From Chlorobium sp. (GTDB lineage Bacteria; Bacteroidota; Chlorobiia; Chlorobiales; Chlorobiaceae), in contig SZXX01000015.1 in NCBI GenBank assembly GCA_005843825.1, positions 1 through 64,000 of the forward strand: 64,000 nt of DNA. Reading direction: 5' to 3'. Shown here piece by piece: positions 8,019 to 15,983 of this stretch. The notes beneath the pieces were generated by a model, which searched no databases, was not told where the DNA came from, and saw only the letters and a list, made by a program, of their open reading frames with translations. Position 1 is the stretch's first letter. Each line of letters opens with the position of its first letter. The position numbers and the translations under genes were made by a program.

Positions 8019-9746
8019 TTAAATCAGAGTCTCTGCCGCCTCATGCTGTAGTGACCACATCCGTTTGTAGAGTCCGTCTTTTTCCATCAGCTCATGGTGC
8101 CGGCCCTCTTCTGTTATGGCTCCTTTGTCGAGTACAAGGATGTTGTCATATTGCTCCATTGCTTTCAACCGGTGTGTGATGGTAATGAGGGTTTTGCCGG
8201 TGGAAATGGTCTTAAGGGTTTCAGTCACCTCTTTTTCAGTCACTCCGTCAAGGTTTGCCGTCGCTTCATCAAGTATTATTATTGGAGCGTTTTGCAGCAG
8301 AATACGCGCAATGGCTATTCTCTGCCTCTCACCTCCACTGAGTTTCATGCCGTGCTGGCCGGTCCAGTCATCAAGTTTTGAGGTAAAGTGGGCAAGGCCG
8401 GCCGCAGAAAGCGCTTTTTTAAGTTCATCATCCGACCCGCCAGGTTTAGCAAGTATCAGGTTTTCCCGGATTGTCTCTGCGAAAAGGTATGTTCGCTGCG
8501 AGACCAGTGAAATATTGCGCCGCAGCTCTTCCGGGTCAAAAAGGTTGATGTTGTGACCACCGAGCGTAATCTGCCCCTTTGAACAGTTCCAGAACCGCAT
8601 AAAGAGGGCTGTTAACGTTGATTTCCCGGCCCCGCTCGGTCCGACAAGGGCAACGTGTTGGCCGGTATGTATGGAAAAAGATATGCTGTCAAGTGTTTTC
8701 GAGCTGCTTTCAGGATACCTGAAACTGAGATTTTCTACGCTGATGTCATGGTTCGACGGCAAAGGCAGTGGGGTGGCAGGTGCCACTGTTTCCGGCTTTG
8801 CATCAAGTATTTCAAAAAGGCGTTCCCCGGCATGTTTGTCTGCTTCGAGGTGCTTGACGGTGGCTGGCAGAGGAAGAAATGGTTCAAACGATGCTATGAC
8901 GGCCAGCGTTATGACTGCCAGTGAAATTCCGTTTACACCTCCGGTTGAAACGGTTGGTATAAGTGCCCATAAAATGGATATGACAGCCGCGTTCATAAGA
9001 AGCCCGGTGAGTGAATCGTGCATCCCCTCTATCAATGCATTTTTTCTCTGGAGCTCAAGTTTGCTTTTTTCTGCAGAGCGCATATGTTCGAGGTGTTCCG
9101 GAAGTTTTCCGTACACCTGGAGTTCACCGATTCCCTGAAAGAGATCGAGGGCAAGAACCTGCTGAACGGTTTTATGCTTCATGATTCCTACCTGTATCCC
9201 CCGGCTTAACAGAGTGCTGAAGAGAGGTACTCCAATGCCTGCAAGAATATGGAAAAGGAGGATGAGGAGTGCAGCCTCTATTGAGTATACTCCGAGCAGA
9301 AACCACATCAAAGCACTCACAAGTATAGCTGTCAGTGGCGGTGCGAGAACTCTTGTGTATATATTTTCAAGGCTTTGAATGTCATCGACAATACGCTGCA
9401 GCAGGTCACCGCTTTTGAAGTGCATGAGGCGTGCTGGTGCAAGTGGTTCGATGGCGTCATAAAACCATAAGCGCAGTTTTGTCAGAATCTTGAAAGTGAT
9501 GTTATGGGATATCAGACGTTCAATATACCGTAACACTCCCCGGGCCAGGCCGAAAACTCTTACGCCCGCAATGCTGAGCTCCAGGGCTGCCATAGGCGGC
9601 TGTGAAGCCGCTTTCGCGATGATATAGGCTGAAGTCATCAGAAGTCCAATACCGCTTCCTGTTGTGGCAAATCCGATGATAGCCGCAAGCGCCATCCACC
9701 AGAAATATGGCTTGACGAGTGACGTTAATCTGAAAAATATTCTCAT
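8019..9746 (-). CDS. cydC: CydC, thiol reductant ABC exporter subunit
   Basis: A fused membrane/ATPase half-transporter of about 575 residues. The membrane domain starts MRIFFRLTSLVKPYFWWM with six expected spans. The nucleotide-binding domain has Walker A GPSGAGKST, signature LSGGERQR and Walker B IIILDEATANLD. CydDC exports cysteine and glutathione to the periplasm and is needed for cytochrome bd and c-type cytochrome assembly. The ORF track starts at 9824, but the ATG at 9746 overlaps the cydD stop as ATGA and begins the conserved sequence, so it is preferred. Being downstream of cydD is the usual order. Confidence 0.9.
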   Translation of the reverse strand: MRIFFRLTSLVKPYFWWMALAAIIGFATTGSGIGLLMTSAYIIAKAASQPPMAALELSIAGVRVFGLARGVLRYIERLISHNITFKILTKLRLWFYDAIEPLAPARLMHFKSGDLLQRIVDDIQSLENIYTRVLAPPLTAILVSALMWFLLGVYSIEAALLILLFHILAGIGVPLFSTLLSRGIQVGIMKHKTVQQVLALDLFQGIGELQVYGKLPEHLEHMRSAEKSKLELQRKNALIEGMHDSLTGLLMNAAVISILWALIPTVSTGGVNGISLAVITLAVIASFEPFLPLPATVKHLEADKHAGERLFEILDAKPETVAPATPLPLPSNHDISVENLSFRYPESSSKTLDSISFSIHTGQHVALVGPSGAGKSTLTALFMRFWNCSKGQITLGGHNINLFDPEELRRNISLVSQRTYLFAETIRENLILAKPGGSDDELKKALSAAGLAHFTSKLDDWTGQHGMKLSGGERQRIAIARILLQNAPIIILDEATANLDGVTEKEVTETLKTISTGKTLITITHRLKAMEQYDNILVLDKGAITEEGRHHELMEKDGLYKRMWSLQHEAAETLI

Positions 9747-11482
9747 AGCTCGCTCTCCTGTTGCAGCAGTAAGGCATCGTGATAGAAGCCCCCTGCAGTG
9801 AAGAGTTCGTCGTGTGTCCCACATTGGGTGATTTTCCCCTGACTGAAAACCACTATCTGGTCTGCTGACCTTATTGTTTCAAGCCGGTGAGCAATAATGA
9901 CGGTCGTTCTTCCTTTCATCAGTTCTTCCATGGAGTTTCGAAGCGCAGCTTCCAGCTCAGGGTCGGTATGAGATGTAGGCTCATCGAGTATCAGAAGCGG
10001 AGCGTTTTTAAGAAATGCCCTGGCTAGAGCTACCCTTTGCGCTTCTCCACCGCTTAATCTCGACCCTTGTTCACCTATCATTGTGTCCAGTCCGTCTGGA
10101 AGCGAATTGACAAACGAAGCAAGTCCGGTTTTTCTAAGTGCGGCATTCATTTCCACTTCCGATGCATCCGGACGTGCCAGAAGAATATTTTCTTTCAGGC
10201 TGGCGTTGAAAAGGTAAGGGTGCTGTGGAACCCACGATATCTGGCGGTGCCACTGCTCAAGAGGAATAGCATGAATTGGAGAGTTGTTAATTGTAATGCT
10301 GCCCGCGCCTGGTTCCAGAAAGCGCAAAAGCAGGTTGATCATTGTGCTTTTTCCAGAACCGCTTGGTCCTATTATTGCTGTGGTCTTGCTTTCGGGGATG
10401 ATAAAGTTAATGCCATCAATCGCTGGCAGGCTTGCATCTGGATAAGTGAAGGAGAGATTGCTGCAGAGAATAGGGTACGTTCCGGCACTATCCTGCTTAA
10501 TCAATCCGTTTTTATTCTCGCCTGCCCCGGAGCTCTGGTCCAGGATGGCAAAAATCTCTTTTGAAGCACTGACGCCTTCCATGCCGGCATGAAATTTTGT
10601 GCCGAGCTGACGCAAAGGAAGATAAAAGTCCGGTGTAAGCACTAACACGAAGAGGGCATGTTGAAAGGTTAGCTTGCCATCCATCATACGTAGTCCAATG
10701 CCGACAGCAACGATCGCAATCCCGATAGTCCCCACAAGTTCAAGGGTGAGCGAAGAGAGAAAGGCGATTTTCAGCACCCTCATGGTTGCGTGACGGAATG
10801 TCTCCCCTGTTTTTTCAATAGAATCTCGCTGTGATCTGCTTTGTGCAAAGAGTTTCAGAGTCGGGAGTCCCTGCAGCACATCAAGGAAGTAACCGCTCAT
10901 TCTGCTCATGGTTTTCCACTGTTTTTCAGTCATTGCACTTGCCGATTTTCCGATCACTATCATGAAAAAAGGAATAAGTGGCGCTGAGGCAAGCAGAATC
11001 CAGCCGGAAATCGGATCAGCGGGAAAGATGGTACAGACAATCAGGAGAGGGGTAAAAAGCGCAAAAAAGATCTGGGGGATATACTGGCTGTAATATGCAT
11101 CGAGGGCTTCAACGCCCTTAAGCAGTGTTGTGCTGAGACGTCCGCTTTGCACCGAACGGGTGTAGATCGGTCCGAGAGCACCTACCCTCTCTATAAGTCT
11201 GCTGAATATTTTTTCACGGATTGCAATTGTTCCCCGGTTGGCTTCACTGTGGGATGCCCAGTTGAAAGCCATGCGAAGCAGGCTGAAAAACGCAAAAAAG
11301 CTAAGCAGAGGCAGAAGCTTTTCTAACCCGATTTTTTGTATGAAAGCGCTGTCAATGATTTTGCTGAGATAAAAGGCCTGAGCGATCAGCAACCCCGATG
11401 CAATAACTCCTGAAATCAGAGATATAATAAATGGCGCTCGCTCTTCTTTAAGAAGTTGAAAAAGGCGCCTGTCGATGTTCAT
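9743..11482 (-). CDS. cydD: CydD, thiol reductant ABC exporter subunit
   Basis: A 579-residue half-transporter starting MNIDRRLFQLLKEER. It has a membrane domain followed by an ABC ATPase with Walker A GPSGSGKST, signature LSGGEAQR and Walker B LLILDEPTSHTD. It pairs with the downstream cydC, with which it overlaps by 4 bases, to form the heterodimeric CydDC exporter of reductants such as cysteine and glutathione. The length and the D-then-C order fit the family. No cydAB genes for bd oxidase occur in the window; the cbb3 oxidase operon lies about 4 kb away across an accessory island and also needs periplasmic thiol balance for haem c attachment. Confidence 0.9.
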   Translation of the reverse strand: MNIDRRLFQLLKEERAPFIISLISGVIASGLLIAQAFYLSKIIDSAFIQKIGLEKLLPLLSFFAFFSLLRMAFNWASHSEANRGTIAIREKIFSRLIERVGALGPIYTRSVQSGRLSTTLLKGVEALDAYYSQYIPQIFFALFTPLLIVCTIFPADPISGWILLASAPLIPFFMIVIGKSASAMTEKQWKTMSRMSGYFLDVLQGLPTLKLFAQSRSQRDSIEKTGETFRHATMRVLKIAFLSSLTLELVGTIGIAIVAVGIGLRMMDGKLTFQHALFVLVLTPDFYLPLRQLGTKFHAGMEGVSASKEIFAILDQSSGAGENKNGLIKQDSAGTYPILCSNLSFTYPDASLPAIDGINFIIPESKTTAIIGPSGSGKSTMINLLLRFLEPGAGSITINNSPIHAIPLEQWHRQISWVPQHPYLFNASLKENILLARPDASEVEMNAALRKTGLASFVNSLPDGLDTMIGEQGSRLSGGEAQRVALARAFLKNAPLLILDEPTSHTDPELEAALRNSMEELMKGRTTVIIAHRLETIRSADQIVVFSQGKITQCGTHDELFTAGGFYHDALLLQQESEL

Positions 11483-11785
11483 AGTTCATGTATGGTTACT
11501 TCCGTATTCAATCCGCTCACTCCGGAATAAAGAATAAAACCGGGAGCAGAGGCAGCTGCAAATGTATTGCGTAAGACGCAGGTGTTACAGTTTCAGTAAA
11601 AATAACACGGTTGTCTTAAAATAGGTTTAAAATAGTCCGTTTAATTGTCAAACCAAAATAGTAAACGTTCTGCATGGAATGAACTGAAAGGTTTGAGCTG
11701 TGGCTCAATGTAAAAAAAAGACCAGACTTTGTTGAGCCGGTCATTTTTTATTGTCTTGCTGGACTTGCTTAGTGGGAGAAATGAG
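11483..11785. other. Intergenic region upstream of cydD
   Basis: About 300 bases with no supported gene. It should carry the cydDC promoter near its left side and holds a hairpin with flanking A and T runs at 11712-11748, listed separately. Nothing else could be assigned. Confidence 0.6.
11712..11748 (-). terminator. Possible bidirectional terminator behind the DUF2442-like gene
   Basis: A GACC...GGTC inverted repeat (11720-11742), extended by a G-C and a G-U pair, is preceded by eight A and followed by six T, so either strand has a U-tract after the stem. It lies just past the stop of the leftward gene at 11786. The stem is short (about six pairs), so strength is uncertain. Confidence 0.45.
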
Positions 11786-12055
11786 TTAAGGTTTCGCATT
11801 GCTTACAAGCGGAAAAGCATCAGGGTTACGAATTGATTCAATTGAAAGATCAATATCTAATAATGGCCAATACAAGTGCTCTGAGTGATGGAGTTCTACA
11901 TTGCAGATTTTGCTAACGGTAGCCTCTTTGAACCAGGGAAACTCAGTGTATTGTAAAAATAGCTCTTCTTCTCCAATCAAAAGCCAAAAGCCATAAGTGG
12001 AAATATTTGTTACTTCAACAAGGGAAGTGCTGGATCCATGCGTTGTGTATGTCAT
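11786..12055 (-). CDS. DUF2442-like small protein
   Basis: An 89-residue protein, MTYTTHGSSTSLVEVTNIST, with the pattern GFWLLIGEEELFLQYTEFPWF and YWPLLDIDLSIESIRNPDAFP. This pattern is typical of DUF2442 proteins, which are often found beside DUF4160 partners and are suspected to belong to toxin-antitoxin-like pairs. No DUF4160 partner is visible next to it. It sits at the left end of the restriction-modification island, on the same strand. Biochemical function is unknown, and the family call rests on recognising the sequence pattern. Confidence 0.65.
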   Translation of the reverse strand: MTYTTHGSSTSLVEVTNISTYGFWLLIGEEELFLQYTEFPWFKEATVSKICNVELHHSEHLYWPLLDIDLSIESIRNPDAFPLVSNAKP

Positions 12056-12163
12056 TGTTGTGCTCAGTAATGAGGTAAAGCGCTTCAGTTATTTCATACT
12101 GAGAAAGTCCTGTTGTAATCGGAATATAGTTTTAACAATCCTTTGTCGTTATTTGAAAAAAAG

Positions 12164-12889
12164 TCAGGGGTGTTTCCGGAAAATCTCTCTTTCAATAATT
12201 TCTTTCACGAATGCTGGTATTTCTTTTTCGAGTGAGTGAGCCTTTGTCTTTAGTTGTTCATAAATGTCTGTTTCATCGCCTTGCCAGACAAGATCCAGAC
12301 GTCTGATCTGACGCATGGCAATATGAGTGTAACTGTCCGGGTATGCCCAATAGCATGTCAGACAAATTTTCCTGTCTTTGATGTTGTTCCAATTCTCACA
12401 ATGCTCACAAGACCACGATTTCGCCCGGTTTGCAGAGCCGGAAAGCAACATGAAGTCTTCAGAGTTATATTCAGTGCCGTCACCACCGACTTCATAAGGA
12501 ACGCGATGATCAATTTGCAATTCTCGCTCGTCTATTTCTTCAAGATAAATGAAGCACTTGCAACCATATCTTTCAGTCAGGGCATCCTTGATTTTCTTTG
12601 ATAGTCCTGTTCTGCCTGATAGTTTTGTAAATTGTTTGCTCTGTACATCGCCGAAACGATATGCTGCTATTTTACGTCCATCAGAACCGTTAACTCGGAA
12701 TGTTGTGATAGAAATGCCATGTTCACGAACATCTCGTACTGCCCTTGGCGGATGGTTGTACCCGTAAGTTACTTTCAACTCCTCTGTTGTTATAAAGCCA
12801 TGTTTAAGAATATGGTCAATAACGGTTTTGGGTCGTTTGGCAGTAATGGAGTGGCATAGATCAATAAAATCTTTTGGGAGTTCAGGCAT
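12164..12889 (-). CDS. HNH-type restriction endonuclease (putative)
   Basis: The ORF track extends to 13126, but its first 79 codons re-read the methyltransferase gene. The ATG at 12889 (MPELPKDFIDLCHS) overlaps the methyltransferase stop by 8 bases and gives 241 residues. The N-terminal part resembles a winged-helix DNA-recognition domain (VIDHILKHGFITTEELKVTY). The nuclease part is an HNH fold: LQIDHRVPYEVGGDG, then DFMLLSGSANRAKSW. Two CxxC pairs (CEHCENW, CLTCYW) probably bind structural zinc. Coupling to a DNA methyltransferase makes a type II restriction enzyme the most likely role. Target sequence unknown. Confidence 0.75.
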   Translation of the reverse strand: MPELPKDFIDLCHSITAKRPKTVIDHILKHGFITTEELKVTYGYNHPPRAVRDVREHGISITTFRVNGSDGRKIAAYRFGDVQSKQFTKLSGRTGLSKKIKDALTERYGCKCFIYLEEIDERELQIDHRVPYEVGGDGTEYNSEDFMLLSGSANRAKSWSCEHCENWNNIKDRKICLTCYWAYPDSYTHIAMRQIRRLDLVWQGDETDIYEQLKTKAHSLEKEIPAFVKEIIEREIFRKHP

Positions 12890-13808
12890 ATTCGGTATGA
12901 GGTTCGAGCAAGGAGTACTGCTGCATTTTTGGTTGATGGTAATCAGCCGGTATGTGGTTGAGCTTTGCTGATAATGAGGGCGAAAGGTATAAGGATTCGT
13001 AGGTAACCTCATCGCGCCCCAGTAACGTTGCCTGACTCGAACGCCCTGCATCCAGTTCAACACGAGTGAGTTCAAGGGATTCAGGAAGTAACATTCCAAA
13101 GGTTTTTTCTCCTCTGCGACCGTCATAGCTAACGATATATGAAATTTCCCGTCTATTTAGCTCGGCAAGGGCAATGACAAATTCCTCATGGTCAATGCCG
13201 GAAAAATAACGGGAATCTCGATCTCCGCATACTCCCTGATAGGGCGGGTCCATATAAACAAGATCGTTTTTTTTAGCTTTTACCAATACCTCTCTGAAAT
13301 CCACTGAGGAGAATTCTGTTTTGTTGTTAAGTAAAGTAGAAACACCGTAAATATTTGAGCGCATTGTTTGAGGTAGGGTTCCATGACGTCTCTTGTCAGG
13401 ACTTTGATTGAACATCCCGTCAGCATTGTATCGAACCGAACCTTTGACGCATCTTGCCAATACATAAAGGAAAAGACGCGGGTCTTGTGTACTGTTGAAC
13501 TCTGCACGAGTTCTGTAGTAATGCTCTATGGAGTCACCATGCTGCTCATTCCATAACTTCTCATAAAATGATGCAGTATCAATGGGAAACTGAACAATTA
13601 AGCGCAATAACTCGGCTAAAGGTCTGTTTAGATCATTGATGAGATAGGTTTTTGCCATCTGACGAGCTGCAGCGGCAATAGTGATTGCGGCAGAGCCTGC
13701 AAATGGCTCAATCAAGCAGTCAACATTTTTGGGGATATAGCGCAAAATAACGTGAGCCAAGTTGCGCTTGCTCCCTTGATATTGAATTGGATGAGGAATG
13801 CTTGCCAT
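12882..13808 (-). CDS. D12-class DNA adenine-N6 methyltransferase
   Basis: A 308-residue methyltransferase. The N-terminal IQYQGSKRNL and EPFAGSAAITI form the S-adenosylmethionine site (motif I, around residues 9-43). The catalytic motif IV is MDPPYQGVC, around residues 186-194. The order is that of alpha-class (D12, Dam-like) N6-adenine methyltransferases. A C-terminal part (SYDGRRGEKTFGMLLPE, AGRSSQATLLGR) completes it. It overlaps the HNH nuclease gene by 8 bases, so the two form a restriction-modification operon with the protective enzyme translated first. D12 enzymes recognise several sites (GATC, GGATG and others), so specificity cannot be stated. Confidence 0.87.
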   Translation of the reverse strand: MASIPHPIQYQGSKRNLAHVILRYIPKNVDCLIEPFAGSAAITIAAAARQMAKTYLINDLNRPLAELLRLIVQFPIDTASFYEKLWNEQHGDSIEHYYRTRAEFNSTQDPRLFLYVLARCVKGSVRYNADGMFNQSPDKRRHGTLPQTMRSNIYGVSTLLNNKTEFSSVDFREVLVKAKKNDLVYMDPPYQGVCGDRDSRYFSGIDHEEFVIALAELNRREISYIVSYDGRRGEKTFGMLLPESLELTRVELDAGRSSQATLLGRDEVTYESLYLSPSLSAKLNHIPADYHQPKMQQYSLLEPHTEYA

Positions 13809-13854
13809 TATCGTTTTTGTAAATATTCGTGAGTGTCGATGGTCTTAAGAATGT

Positions 13855-13923
13855 TTAGTGTTCTATAATCAGGTGAATGGTATCCAAATGTCCCTCAGCT
13901 GTAGCTGTCCAGTGGACTTTCAT
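13855..13923 (-). pseudogene. Truncated RelE/ParE-type toxin (22 codons left)
   Basis: Directly after the antitoxin gene, with an ATGA overlap at 13920-13923, the minus strand encodes MKVHWTATAEGHLDTIHLII followed by two residues and TAA. This is the usual first helix of RelE/ParE toxins, which normally continue to about 95-100 residues. No remainder could be found before the methyltransferase start at 13808, nor just beyond the HNH gene at 12056-12163. I read it as a toxin gene cut off by acquisition of the restriction-modification genes or by deletion. It is too short for the ORF track. Confidence 0.6.
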
Positions 13924-14135
13924 TCCGATAAACCGTATTTAGCGCGGACTTCCTGCACATCCTTGGTTCGGCCTGCATTGCTGTCCGCCAAGCCACGTTC
14001 AATTGCTTCGCGGATGTATATCTCACGCATCAGGTTCTCCCATGTAGCTTGCTGATGCATAAGGTCAATGAGGTTATGCACTTTGTCCCTTTTTATTACT
14101 TTTGACTTCACGCAACAGATCTTTGTTTTCTTCAA
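13920..14135 (-). CDS. Antitoxin-like protein of a broken toxin-antitoxin pair
   Basis: Up to 71 residues. The core ATWENLMREIYIREAIERGL followed by ADSNAGRTKDVQEVRAKYGL matches the pattern of short antitoxins that accompany RelE/ParE toxins (TWE-IMYEIYVRxKIExGLADxxAGR). The true start may be the GTG at 14111 or a later ATG, since the first residues (MKKTKICC) are not family-like. The stop overlaps the start of a toxin fragment by ATGA, the classic arrangement. With the toxin truncated, the gene may be a relic, or it may still neutralise a related toxin elsewhere. Confidence 0.65.
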   Translation of the reverse strand: MKKTKICCVKSKVIKRDKVHNLIDLMHQQATWENLMREIYIREAIERGLADSNAGRTKDVQEVRAKYGLSE

Positions 14136-14198
14136 ACTATTCGGTCCAAGTTTCTATGCATACCTCTAAGTCTGACTCATTAGTCGTGTGGTAGTCGT

Positions 14199-14945
14199 TT
14201 AGGATGCTTGTCTCAGCGAAGGACATAACTGATCTGCGATTCGCTCCCATAGACTGATATAACCTTCGAAAATATCACCCCAATGGTGTTCATCCGATTG
14301 AAGGTGTTTGAGTCGAGAGTTTGATTCGATAGACGATACCATTAATTTTCCTGGTGAAAATCCAGTAGGAAGTGGGGCATTCTTTGGGAAATTCAGCAAA
14401 CGATTAACAGCAGACTTGAATTGCAGCTTTGCTGCGTCTGAGTTGTGAGCAACCCTGTTTCTTAAGACAATAGCAAGATCAAGATATTCAACGTCCAGTG
14501 GTGAAATTAATTGGAAAACATTCCCTTTTCCGAAGTGAATTTCAGACGTTGCTTGAACCCAGTGAAAGTTACCCCATCGCATCCTCCTCTCTGCATCACG
14601 CTTGTTTCTTTCTCCGGCAGCGAGCAGAAGAGCGTGAGTCTTGTTTTGCGCTTTGCCATAGCGTAGTTTTGGTAGGTATCCGCTTTCGGTTGGATAGCCG
14701 CTTAAGTATCCAAGGTAAATATTAGATATGAAATCCTCCCATGCTGATACAGCAGATAGGAATGCGAGGCCTACCACCTTTGCTGCTACGTTGGGTTGAT
14801 AAGATGTATTCTCAAATGAGTTATAGTCATAAATGCTCATCTCACGAGCAGGGTAATAGATCCGGCTCGCAGTTGTCAGCGAAGAGATGAAGTCGGCTTT
14901 GGTTCGGATCTGAGTGCTTGTCCCTCGGATCATATGATGATACAA
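14199..14945 (-). CDS. HEPN-like protein of unknown function
   Basis: A 248-residue soluble protein without a recognised full-length family. Near residues 160-168 it has IVLRNRVAHNS, an RNxxxH motif of the kind that forms the RNase active site in HEPN domains (compare RiboL-PSP-HEPN and MAE_28990-type proteins). The surrounding stretches (KVVGLAFLSAVSAWEDFISN) are helical, as expected. It stands alone, 63 bases upstream of the broken toxin-antitoxin pair on the same strand, in the restriction-modification island. That fits a defence-related RNase, but this is inference from motif and context. It could also be a non-defence HEPN protein. Confidence 0.55.
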   Translation of the reverse strand: MYHHMIRGTSTQIRTKADFISSLTTASRIYYPAREMSIYDYNSFENTSYQPNVAAKVVGLAFLSAVSAWEDFISNIYLGYLSGYPTESGYLPKLRYGKAQNKTHALLLAAGERNKRDAERRMRWGNFHWVQATSEIHFGKGNVFQLISPLDVEYLDLAIVLRNRVAHNSDAAKLQFKSAVNRLLNFPKNAPLPTGFSPGKLMVSSIESNSRLKHLQSDEHHWGDIFEGYISLWERIADQLCPSLRQAS

Positions 14946-15119
14946 TTAATATTTGAATCTCTATGGATGTATTCTCCTAAGCTTTGCTTCGTGACAGAAT
15001 CGATGAAAAATGTATTCATGCCACATAGCTCTGCTAAGGGGTAGTTGATTATCCATAAAATACGCAAAATTCCAACACCTTAAAATTAACAAACCCTTCA
15101 AGCGGTTATGCCACTTTTC

Positions 15120-15794
15120 TCACCACCCCTTCACCATAAACCACACCCCCGTCGCGATCATAATAATACTTGCTATTCGGTAAAATCGTTTCCTCATTTT
15201 GTTGCTGATAGTATTCACTACCTTTCCCACAAGAATGAGCGCAGGGGAAGTTCCTATGCCGAAGAGCATCATCATTATGGCGCCTTGAATCATTCCGGCA
15301 AAGGGATACTTGCTCTCCATGCCACCCCTTGCGGCGGCAAGCAGGGCTGTAAAGGTAAGGCCACAAGGAAGAAAACCGAGAACGACTCCCATAGGGTAAT
15401 AGGAACCAATGGATCGAGGTACCTTGAAGAGCGCCATAATCTTTTGCATGACTGAGCTGCCGGGGTTGCAGCTATTTTTTTGAGGGAGAGGCAACCACTC
15501 TGCTGTAGAAAGTCCCATGAGGATTATTGAGAGTCCCGCTATGATCATAATGGCATGCTGGAGTTGCTCGATAGAGGCTGTAAGGACAAGAAATGATCCC
15601 GAGAGTCCTGCTGCTCCACCCAGGATTGTATATGTGGTTACTCGTCCCAGATTGTAAAGCAGGTGGTGAAGTAATCCTTTTCTCGTTTCACCAAAGGTGA
15701 GTGTTGCAACAACCGGGCCGCACATGCCGATGCAGTGGCCGAAACCCCCGGCTAATCCAGCGAGGAGCATGGCGAGAAAGGGTGCGCTGTTCAT
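15120..15794 (-). CDS. Sulfite exporter TauE/SafE-type membrane protein of the cbb3 cluster
   Basis: A 224-residue membrane protein beginning MNSAPFLAMLLAGLAGGFGH, with the Cys-containing motif GHCIGMCGPVV and about six spans. This TauE/SafE or DsbD-like family is regularly the last gene of cbb3 oxidase assembly clusters. It is thought to help copper or thiol delivery during oxidase maturation, though the mechanism is not settled. Its start overlaps the ccoS stop as ATGA, so translation is coupled. The two Cys in HCIGMCG are candidate metal or redox residues. Confidence 0.85.
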   Translation of the reverse strand: MNSAPFLAMLLAGLAGGFGHCIGMCGPVVATLTFGETRKGLLHHLLYNLGRVTTYTILGGAAGLSGSFLVLTASIEQLQHAIMIIAGLSIILMGLSTAEWLPLPQKNSCNPGSSVMQKIMALFKVPRSIGSYYPMGVVLGFLPCGLTFTALLAAARGGMESKYPFAGMIQGAIMMMLFGIGTSPALILVGKVVNTISNKMRKRFYRIASIIMIATGVWFMVKGW

Positions 15795-15973
15795 GGTTTT
15801 TTTTTCTCTGTAGGCTTTGCCTGTTTTGCAGGTTCGTCGTCATCGTCAAGCATCCGGTATTTTGGCGCTTCCGGGTCGTCGAACTGGCCGCTTTTGACGG
15901 CCCAGATGAAGAGCAGCCAGGCGGCAAATCCGACAAAGAGACCTATGCCGATCAGATAAAAGGTGGAGATCAT
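15791..15973 (-). CDS. ccoS: cbb3 oxidase assembly protein CcoS
   Basis: A 60-residue protein with one N-terminal membrane span (YLIGIGLFVGFAAWLLFIWA) followed by the CcoS-type cytoplasmic tail SGQFDDPEAPKYRMLDDDD. CcoS is needed for inserting haem b and copper into the catalytic CcoN subunit. Length and the GQFDD-P motif are as in the family. It lies 10 bases after ccoI and overlaps the TauE/SafE gene. Confidence 0.93.
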   Translation of the reverse strand: MISTFYLIGIGLFVGFAAWLLFIWAVKSGQFDDPEAPKYRMLDDDDEPAKQAKPTEKKKP

Positions 15974-15983
15974 AATTGCTTTG

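Noticed and set aside
12056-12163. Search for the missing toxin C-terminus beyond the HNH gene
   Set aside because: Reading all minus-strand frames of this gap gave no RelE/ParE-like ending, so the truncation is not a simple split by insertion at this resolution.
12890-13126. ORF-track N-terminal extension of the HNH nuclease
   Set aside because: It lies wholly inside the methyltransferase gene in another frame and has no nuclease similarity; the ATG at 12889 fits better.
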